Source: Acidimicrobiaceae bacterium
Lineage (GTDB): Bacteria; Actinomycetota; Acidimicrobiia; Acidimicrobiales; RAAP-2
Assembly: GCA_003135595.1 (NCBI GenBank)
Contig: PLCI01000027.1
Coordinates: forward strand, 222-13,362
DNA: 13,141 nucleotides
Direction: 5' to 3'
Shown here piece by piece: positions 6,116-12,025 of the stretch. The notes below the pieces were generated by a model. The model had not been told where the DNA came from, did no database searches, and was given only the letters and a program-made list of their open reading frames with translations. How positions within the stretch are numbered: the first letter of the stretch is position 1; each line of letters opens with the position of its first letter. Position numbers and translations under genes: made by a program.

Positions 6116-6672
6116 GCTGCTCCATCCTGTTCCTGTGCCACGCGAACCTGTGCCGATCGCCGACCGCCGAGGTCATGCTCACCCGGACGCTCGCGACCGA
6201 AGGGGTGGCCGCCACGGTCACCTCGGCGGGATTGACCGTCACGGCCGACCAGGTAGCCCCGGAGAACTTCAGGGAGCTCGCCTTGGCTCGCGGCATCGAC
6301 CTTCGCGATCGCAAGCAGGTGCGGTACACCCCGGACCTTGCCGAGGACGCTGATCTCGTCCTCGCCATGACGCGTGACCTCCTTCGCGCCGTGGTGGTGG
6401 AGACGCCCTCGTTGTGGCCGAAGTCCTTCACGCTGCTCGAGCTCGTCCGGCGAGGCGAGTCCTCCGAGCCGCCACGCCCGGGCGACACGCTCGGGACCTG
6501 GATCGAGCGCGTGCACCAGTCGAGGGAGCGATCCGAGCTCCTGGGCACGGACCCGATCGACGACCTGCGTGATCCCATGGCGGACACGCTCGAGATGAAC
6601 GAGGAGATGTTCGGCCAGCTGGAGCGCGCCACGAGCCAGCTCGCACGGCTGCTGACCTTGCTCAGTGGGTGA
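6112..6672 (+). CDS. Low-molecular-weight protein-tyrosine phosphatase family protein
   Basis: The 186-residue protein begins with the LMW-PTP P-loop: ILFLCHANLCRSPTAE (5-20), giving CX5R with nucleophile Cys9, Arg15 and Ser16. The family strand VTSAGL follows (37-42). A late Asp-Pro, most likely Asp154-Pro155 in DDLRDPM, would supply the general acid. It is longer than the usual 150 or so residues because of a segment at about 100-148 between the core and the Asp-Pro loop, as seen in several actinobacterial members. Such enzymes dephosphorylate BY-kinases of polysaccharide loci; the kinase encoded at 8696-10423 is the obvious candidate partner. Arsenate reductase activity is a less likely alternative. 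Translation is coupled to the ABC exporter through an ATGA overlap. Its last 11 bases overlap the 3' end of the opposing DUF4012 gene. Confidence 0.88.
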   Translation: MSCSILFLCHANLCRSPTAEVMLTRTLATEGVAATVTSAGLTVTADQVAPENFRELALARGIDLRDRKQVRYTPDLAEDADLVLAMTRDLLRAVVVETPSLWPKSFTLLELVRRGESSEPPRPGDTLGTWIERVHQSRERSELLGTDPIDDLRDPMADTLEMNEEMFGQLERATSQLARLLTLLSG

Positions 6673-8662
6673 GCTGCCATTCGTCGGTGACGGGCACCTT
6701 CAGGAGCCAGGTCTTCCCTGAGGGGCCGCTGACCGACCAGCCGGGGGCGCTGAAGGTGACATTGGTGAGCTGGGGCCACAGTCCCGGCTGGGGGATGAAC
6801 TGCAGGGAGAACTGCCCGTTCTTCACGGCGTTCTTGATAAACCCGGTGAGCAGCAGCGTCTCATGATGCCCGGGCATGACGTTCACACCTTTGACGGGGC
6901 GCACCAAGGTGAGCCCGGACTCGGATAGGCCGCCCGGCGCGAGCGTGTTCGCCGGCAGCCATAGGTCGAGCCGGGCCACGTACTGGCCGCGCACAAATGA
7001 GTTCGTGTGGTCAGGACCGCAGACGTAGTGGGGCCGGCAGCCAACCGGCGCGGTGTTGCCGACGACGATTTTGGCGGTGATCGTCGCGCCGCCGTTGGCG
7101 TCGATCGAGACGTTGTAGAACGCCGCGGTGTGGACGTACCAGTCCAGCTTGGCCGCGACCGCGGACTCGATGGCGAGGTGCACGACGCTCGTGGACTGCG
7201 CGGTGAGGGACCCGCTGCCGCCGAATCGGGTCACGGCGGCCTCGAGGACGGGGAACCTGCTCCAGACCAGCAGGTGCCGGCCGCGCGCGGCCTTGGCGAG
7301 CTGGTCGACGAGGTACGCGAGGTCGTAGTGGTGCCGCTTCATTCGGTCGACCGCGGCCGTGGCGACCGCGGAGACCAAGTCGTGGCGCTTGTTCTGCTCG
7401 TAGCCTTTCGGGTACAGGACGTACAGCTGGTGCAGCAGCACGTACGCCACGTTCATGGGCGTCACCTTTTCCTTTCGCGAGATGCCCTTCACGTGGACCG
7501 CGCCCGTGACATCGAGGACGTGCTGGAGCGCGATGACGTCCACCGCGATGACGCCGTCGACGGACAGGTGCGTGCGCTGGTGGTACATCGCGGCCATCAC
7601 CGCGCCCGACAGCGGGAAGTCCGCGGTCGCGTTCACGGACTGCCAGATCTGCTCGGGCTGCAGGTCACCGAAGGCCTGCGCGGTGCCGAAGGGGAGACGG
7701 AAGTGGGCCGGATGTCGGATCGTGAGTTTGCCGACCGACGCCGGATGGCTCATGGTGAACGTGCCGTTGTTGGCGGTGATCAGGGCCCAGGACAGCACCG
7801 CCCCCTGGTCTCGCATCTCAGCGTTGTTCTCCCCGGCGAGCAGGTACGTGCGTGGGCCGTCCGCGCCAAGGAACGGTCCCACGTAGTTGAGCAGCTCCCC
7901 GCCCGTCGACAAGAGCCCCGTGATCTTGGTGATCTCACCGTCGAAGGTGTTCCGGGCACTCGCGATCGGGCCGATGAGGAGCCCCGAGCCTCGGTCGAGC
8001 GGGCTGAGCGCGGTCACCGCCTGGTGGACGCGGAGGTCGAGGATCTGGAGCAGGGGAAGCGAGATCGACGTGCCGTGGCTCGCTTTGACGAGCTCGTTGA
8101 CGGCGCTCAAGAGGGTGCCGGCCTGGTACGAGGTCGTGTCGAAGTCGTTCACGAGGCTCGTGACGCCGTCGACCTGCTGGCCGACGAAGGGGATCCACGA
8201 GAGCACGTGCAGGGGGATCGAGTTGTTGACGAGATTCGCGGCGTTGTCCGTGCCGCGCTGCATCTTGGCGATCTGGAGGCTCGCGTTTGCGCGCCCCTTG
8301 GACGTGAAGAGCTGGGTGCGGTCGACGGCGAGCGAGGTCGCCTCTGACTGCGCGCCCCGAAGGTCGTTCCTGGCCTGGAGAATCGTGAGCAGGCCCCAGA
8401 TCGAGCAGACGACAAAGACGAGGGCCGCCGCGAGCAGCGTGCCGATCGCGATCTGCCGCGCGATCTCGAGCGGCCATCGACCGCGCAGGTAGCGCGTGGA
8501 GCGCTGGAGCGACTCGCGGGGTGACCGCTGCTGCTTGAGCGTGTGGCGCCGGGAACGGCGGCGATGGCCGTGGTGCTGGCCGTCGCGGTGCTGGGTGTAG
8601 TGCTGCCAGCCGTGCCGGTAGGGGTGGAGGGGCCGCTGACGGCGGTGGACGTATGGTTCCAT
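6662..8662 (-). CDS. DUF4012-domain membrane protein of the polysaccharide locus
   Basis: The 666-residue protein has a cytoplasmic tail very rich in His and Arg (1-66), one strong membrane helix (68-95) and a large exported region, so it is probably an N-in/C-out protein with most of its mass outside the membrane. The DUF4012 signature is GENNAEMRDQGAVLSWAL (277-294), preceded by RTYLL and followed by VDGVIAVDVIALQHVLDVTG (368-387). Cys542 and Cys548 (CRPHYVC) could form a disulphide. The function of DUF4012 is not established; members often occur near exopolysaccharide genes. Here it follows the autokinase gene by 33 bases on the same strand, so the two are very likely one operon. The block order resembles LCP glycopolymer ligases, which suggests, without proving, a role in attaching or processing the polymer. 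ATG 8662 is the only plausible start; its ribosome binding site is weak, hinting at coupling to the kinase gene. Confidence 0.85.
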   Translation of the reverse strand: MEPYVHRRQRPLHPYRHGWQHYTQHRDGQHHGHRRRSRRHTLKQQRSPRESLQRSTRYLRGRWPLEIARQIAIGTLLAAALVFVVCSIWGLLTILQARNDLRGAQSEATSLAVDRTQLFTSKGRANASLQIAKMQRGTDNAANLVNNSIPLHVLSWIPFVGQQVDGVTSLVNDFDTTSYQAGTLLSAVNELVKASHGTSISLPLLQILDLRVHQAVTALSPLDRGSGLLIGPIASARNTFDGEITKITGLLSTGGELLNYVGPFLGADGPRTYLLAGENNAEMRDQGAVLSWALITANNGTFTMSHPASVGKLTIRHPAHFRLPFGTAQAFGDLQPEQIWQSVNATADFPLSGAVMAAMYHQRTHLSVDGVIAVDVIALQHVLDVTGAVHVKGISRKEKVTPMNVAYVLLHQLYVLYPKGYEQNKRHDLVSAVATAAVDRMKRHHYDLAYLVDQLAKAARGRHLLVWSRFPVLEAAVTRFGGSGSLTAQSTSVVHLAIESAVAAKLDWYVHTAAFYNVSIDANGGATITAKIVVGNTAPVGCRPHYVCGPDHTNSFVRGQYVARLDLWLPANTLAPGGLSESGLTLVRPVKGVNVMPGHHETLLLTGFIKNAVKNGQFSLQFIPQPGLWPQLTNVTFSAPGWSVSGPSGKTWLLKVPVTDEWQLTH

Positions 8663-8677
8663 CGACAGGTCGAGGCT

Positions 8678-8693
8678 CGGGCCCCGCGGCCCG
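8678..8693 (-). promoter_or_regulatory. GC hairpin in the kinase-DUF4012 junction
   Basis: A perfect 6-bp stem CGGGCC/GGCCCG with a 4-base loop GCGG (minus strand) fills half of the 33-base gap between the kinase stop and the DUF4012 start. No T-tract follows, so it is not a canonical intrinsic terminator. It could influence mRNA stability or coupling and so the ratio of the two proteins. Confidence 0.3.
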
Positions 8694-8695
8694 GC

Positions 8696-10423
8696 TCAGT
8701 CCGTCAGTGTCTCAGGTGACGAGGGGTCTGGCGGTGCATTGTGGTCCCCGTCAGTCGCCGTGGCGGCCACGGATGAGACGCTCTCGCGAGTCGCCACCTG
8801 CTCTTCAGCGGTGCCGACCGGCGCCGCGACCGACGTGCCGACCTGCACCTGGCGCTGGTTGCTGCCCGAGCCGTAGCCATAGCCGTACCCGTATCGGTAG
8901 TACGCGTAGGAGTCCGCTGCCGGTGCCCTGTTGAGGACGACACCCACGAGCGCGGCGTCGACCTGGCGAAGGATCTCGATGCCCCTCGCGGTGTCGCGCT
9001 TCGTCGAGATGCCCGATGCGGCGACGAGCAGCACGCCGTCCGCCTTCGCCGCGAGCACCGCTGCGTCAGAGACCGGGAGCAGCGGCGTGCTGTCGAGGAT
9101 CACGAGGTCGCAGCGTCGCTTGAGCGCCTCGAGGATCTGCTCGGTTCGCTTGCCCGAGAGCAGCTCGGAGGGGTTGGGCGGAATGGGGCCGGCCGCGAGG
9201 ATCTTGAGGTACGGGCTGCCCGGCACGTCCTGGATCGCGTCGTCGAGCTCGACTTCACCCAGGAGCACCGAGGTGAAGCCGACGTCGTTGGTGACGCCGA
9301 AGAACTCGTGGATCCTCGGCTTGCGGAGGTCGCAACCGACGAGGATCACTTCTTGTCCCGCGGCCGCGATCGTGTAGGCGAGGTCGGCGCAGACGGTGGT
9401 CTTGCCGTCGGCTGCAGCGGGCGAGGTGACGAGCAGCGTCTTGAGTGGCTGCTCGAGCGACATGAACTGCAACGAGGTGCGCAGCGCACGGAAGGCCTCC
9501 GCGGGGGGCGACTTCGGCTGCTCGGCGGCGATCAAGAGCGGCGTCTTGCGGTCCTCCCACTCTGAGATCAGCGGGATGAGCCCGATCGCAGGCTTGCCCG
9601 CGGCGATCTCCTCGAGCTCGGCGCGCGTTCGGATCTTGTCGTCCAGGGACTCGCGCAGGAGCGCGAGCGCGATGCCGATGGCGAGGCCGGCGAGGCCAGC
9701 GAGCAGGCCGTCGGTCGTCGGCTTCGGCGAGATCGGCGAGGAGCTCGGGGACGCGCCCACCTCCGTCGTCACGCCGCTGCCCTTCGTCGTCGTACTCAAT
9801 GTCAACAGCTGTGAGGCGATTGCCTCGTCAAGATGCGTGAACGTCGACTTCTGCTTCTCGTCGGAGTTGAATTGGGCATGCAGCGGTAAGTACAGGATGT
9901 TCTTGGGTGACATGTGTGAGAGCTGGCCCGAGATCTGGATGATGGCCGCGTCGTTCTGGTTGATCTGAAGGGTGAGGAGCGCTGCCTGGTTGATGGCCTT
10001 CGTGAGCGCCTGAGCGGCGGTGATGCTGTTGAAGCCCTGGATCAGGTCCTTCACGCACCGGGCAGCGAACTTCGGATTCGACGCCTTGCCACTGATGACG
10101 ATGAGCTGCGTGCCGGGGTCCGGGGCCGCGGAGAGCGCGCAAAGGGGCTGACCCAGGATCTGCTGGGCTGCGGCGCGGACCGACGGCTTGAGGAGCTCGA
10201 TCTCCTCTGTCGCGATCAGGCTCGGGTTCGGTGTCCCCTTCCCGTTTCCCGGGAACAGGACCTTCGCGGTCGAGAGGTAGACCGGCGAGCGGATCGTGTC
10301 TACGACCAGCATGCCGCCCAGCGCGACGAGGAGGGCCATCAGCACCGTCGCCTTTCGGCGCCACAGCACATTGACGTACTGGCCAATGTTGTTCTGCGAA
10401 CGGGTGCTGGTCGTCGCCGTCAC
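8696..10423 (-). CDS. Polysaccharide co-polymerase/tyrosine autokinase (Wzz domain fused to BY-kinase, CpsCD/Wzc-like)
   Basis: The 575-residue protein joins a Wzz-type chain-length domain to a bacterial tyrosine kinase. Membrane helices lie at about 25-43 and 238-256, with about 190 extracytoplasmic residues between them. The cytoplasmic kinase has EAFRALRTSLQF (309-320), Walker A SPAAADGKTT (334-343, Lys341), Walker A' VILVGCDLRKPR (359-370, Asp365) and Walker B LVILDSTP (440-447, Asp445). The tail has seven tyrosines in YAYYRYGYGYGY (506-517), the expected autophosphorylation cluster, followed by a Ser/Thr/Ala-rich end. Such proteins control polymer length by cycles of phosphorylation and oligomerisation. 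GTG 10423 is chosen because the homologous part starts there and a TAGCAT box precedes it by seven bases. An AGGAGG about 30 bases upstream is too distant to serve it unless a CTG start at 10447 is used. A TTA leucine codon lies at 9887-9889. Confidence 0.92.
   Translation of the reverse strand: MTATTSTRSQNNIGQYVNVLWRRKATVLMALLVALGGMLVVDTIRSPVYLSTAKVLFPGNGKGTPNPSLIATEEIELLKPSVRAAAQQILGQPLCALSAAPDPGTQLIVISGKASNPKFAARCVKDLIQGFNSITAAQALTKAINQAALLTLQINQNDAAIIQISGQLSHMSPKNILYLPLHAQFNSDEKQKSTFTHLDEAIASQLLTLSTTTKGSGVTTEVGASPSSSPISPKPTTDGLLAGLAGLAIGIALALLRESLDDKIRTRAELEEIAAGKPAIGLIPLISEWEDRKTPLLIAAEQPKSPPAEAFRALRTSLQFMSLEQPLKTLLVTSPAAADGKTTVCADLAYTIAAAGQEVILVGCDLRKPRIHEFFGVTNDVGFTSVLLGEVELDDAIQDVPGSPYLKILAAGPIPPNPSELLSGKRTEQILEALKRRCDLVILDSTPLLPVSDAAVLAAKADGVLLVAASGISTKRDTARGIEILRQVDAALVGVVLNRAPAADSYAYYRYGYGYGYGSGSNQRQVQVGTSVAAPVGTAEEQVATRESVSSVAATATDGDHNAPPDPSSPETLTD
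8873..8908 (-). repeat. Tyr/Gly-rich codon repeat encoding the autophosphorylation cluster
   Basis: Twelve codons (residues 506-517 of the autokinase) encode seven tyrosines, ending in four Tyr-Gly pairs (511-518). Tyrosine clusters at this position are the phosphorylation sites of BY-kinases. The near-repetitive six-base units could expand or contract by slippage and so change the number of sites. Confidence 0.7.
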
Positions 10424-10430
10424 GGCCCGG

Positions 10431-10436
10431 ATGCTA
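10431..10436 (-). promoter_or_regulatory. Candidate -10 box (TAGCAT) of a leaderless promoter for the autokinase operon
   Basis: TAGCAT on the minus strand fits TANNNT and ends seven bases before the GTG at 10423, placing the transcription start on that codon. No Shine-Dalgarno site lies in the intervening seven bases, which agrees with leaderless translation. Confidence 0.4.
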
Positions 10437-10485
10437 GCCGCGAACAGAAGAATCCCTCCTAAGAATTTGGTTTGTCGAGTCCCTG

Positions 10486-10498
10486 TGCGAGAATCGCA
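10486..10498. promoter_or_regulatory. 13-bp dyad at the start of the polymerase gene, candidate operator or leader hairpin
   Basis: TGCGA-GAA-TCGCA is a perfect inverted repeat ending three bases before the ATG at 10502. It sits in the 78-base gap that separates the two divergent polysaccharide operons, about 50 bases upstream of the predicted kinase -10 box. It could be a protein-binding site affecting both operons, or a small RNA hairpin next to the AAGG ahead of the ATG. Confidence 0.35.
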
Positions 10499-10501
10499 AG
10501 G

Positions 10502-12025
10502 ATGTCTTTGCGACCGAGCATTGACGTGCCATTTGCGGTAGGGGGGACCCCACAGCCGCGGGGGCGGTCCGCGTGGTTCATCGTCGCCACCGCCTCGGCC
10601 GCGTGCATCGGGATCGCCGTCGCGTCCGGGACCCACCTCGGAATCGTCCTCATCGTGCTGCCGGTGTTCATCGCCATCGTGTGGCAGTCCCCGAAGACGA
10701 TGATCGCGATCCTCCCAGTGTGGATGGTGCTCCTCGGTTTGATACGCCGGCTCACACCTGGTGGCGTCAACATCACGTTCTCCGGCGACCCGGTGCTGAT
10801 TATCGGCCCGGTCGTGATCCTGCTGCTGTTCTTCGTCGCGGCGAGCCGCGGGGCGTTTGAGCGCCGAACCAGATTCGCCAGCGCCGTTGGAGTCCTCAGC
10901 GTGATCGCGCTCTTCGAGGCGTTCAACCCGAAGCAGGGCAACCTGCAGGCAGGTCTTGGCGGACTGCTGTTCATCCTGGTGCCGATGCTCGCCTTTTGGA
11001 TCGGGCGAACACTGCTCGACGACACCCTCGCCCTCCAGATCGTCCGTACGATCGCGGTCCTCGGGCTGTGCTCGGCCATCTACGGGCTGTTCCAGGAGTT
11101 CCGCGGGTTGCCGCCGTGGGACGCGAGCTGGATCCAGTCACAGGGTTACGCGGCACTGACCGTTGGCACCGTCGTCCGCGCGTTCGGATCGTTCTCGTCC
11201 GCCGAGGAGTACGCCGCGTTCCTCTCGATCAGCCTCGTCGCGTGGCTCGCCCTTGCGCACAAAGACACCCGTCTCTTCCCGCCGGCGCACCTCGCCGGCA
11301 TCATCACGGTGGCCGTCGCGCTGTGGTTCGAGTCCGAGCGCACCGCGATCTTCCTCGTCGTGCTTGCGATTGGCGTCATGGCCGCCTCACGACTCCGGAT
11401 GCGCCCTCTCGGGGTCCTGGCGGGCGGTGTCGGGGCGGTCGTCCTGCTCGTCGTGCTCGGCGGGCACTTCGGTGGCGGCGGTGGCGGCAGCTGCACGACC
11501 GCCTCGTGCCAGCTGAGCAACCACGTGGCGACAGGCATTGCTGGCCCGCTCGGCTCGGGATCCTCCCTGCCGGGCCACATCCGTCAGACCGAAAAAGGGA
11601 TGCTCCAGGCATTCAAAGCCCCGTTCGGCCACGGCACGGGCTCGGTCACGCTGGCCGCGAGCCGGTTCGCGCACTCCCGGACCGGGGGCACCGAGTTCGA
11701 TCCCGGCAACATGGGCATCGCGTTCGGCGTCTTCGGGCTCATCGCGTTCTTCGTCGTCCTCTGGCAGGCGATCAAGACCGCGTACCTGAGTGCCGTCCTG
11801 CGACGAGACGTGATCTCCTTGTTCGCGCTCGGCATGCTGATGGCGACACTCTTCTCGTGGACCAACGGCGACCTGTACTCGGTGTGCTGGCTGATCTGGC
11901 TGTTCCTCGGCTACCTCGACATGTCGTTGGCCCGGACGCGCGCGGAGATCGCCGCGATGCCGCCGCCACCGCCACCGATCTCGTGGCGACGCCCCGGCGA
12001 GCAGCGCCCGCTCCCGGGGACGTGA
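10502..12025 (+). CDS. O-antigen ligase/polymerase-family (Wzy/WaaL-like) multispanning membrane protein
   Basis: The 507-residue protein has about 12-14 hydrophobic stretches, beginning near residue 25 and ending near 472, and one large hydrophilic loop (about 321-400) before the last membrane helices. This layout, with SERTAIFLVVLAIGV (278-292) and GHGTGSV...EFDPGNMGIAFGVFGL (376-413), fits the O-antigen ligase/Wzy superfamily. Such proteins join lipid-linked repeat units, or move the finished polymer to an acceptor, on the outer face of the membrane. Sequence alone does not separate polymerase from ligase. The large loop starts with six glycines (324-329) and a CTTASC pair. The C-terminal tail has a six-proline run (487-492). 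ATG 10502 is preferred; a TTG at 10472 is in frame but unsupported. It diverges from the autokinase operon and its stop overlaps the next glycosyltransferase (GTGA). Confidence 0.85.
   Translation: MSLRPSIDVPFAVGGTPQPRGRSAWFIVATASAACIGIAVASGTHLGIVLIVLPVFIAIVWQSPKTMIAILPVWMVLLGLIRRLTPGGVNITFSGDPVLIIGPVVILLLFFVAASRGAFERRTRFASAVGVLSVIALFEAFNPKQGNLQAGLGGLLFILVPMLAFWIGRTLLDDTLALQIVRTIAVLGLCSAIYGLFQEFRGLPPWDASWIQSQGYAALTVGTVVRAFGSFSSAEEYAAFLSISLVAWLALAHKDTRLFPPAHLAGIITVAVALWFESERTAIFLVVLAIGVMAASRLRMRPLGVLAGGVGAVVLLVVLGGHFGGGGGGSCTTASCQLSNHVATGIAGPLGSGSSLPGHIRQTEKGMLQAFKAPFGHGTGSVTLAASRFAHSRTGGTEFDPGNMGIAFGVFGLIAFFVVLWQAIKTAYLSAVLRRDVISLFALGMLMATLFSWTNGDLYSVCWLIWLFLGYLDMSLARTRAEIAAMPPPPPPISWRRPGEQRPLPGT

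Noticed and set aside
7007..8347. 446-codon open frame on the plus strand opposite DUF4012
   Set aside because: Its composition is Arg/Asp/Val/Gly-rich as expected for a reverse-strand shadow, while the minus strand carries a clear DUF4012 signature and membrane helix.
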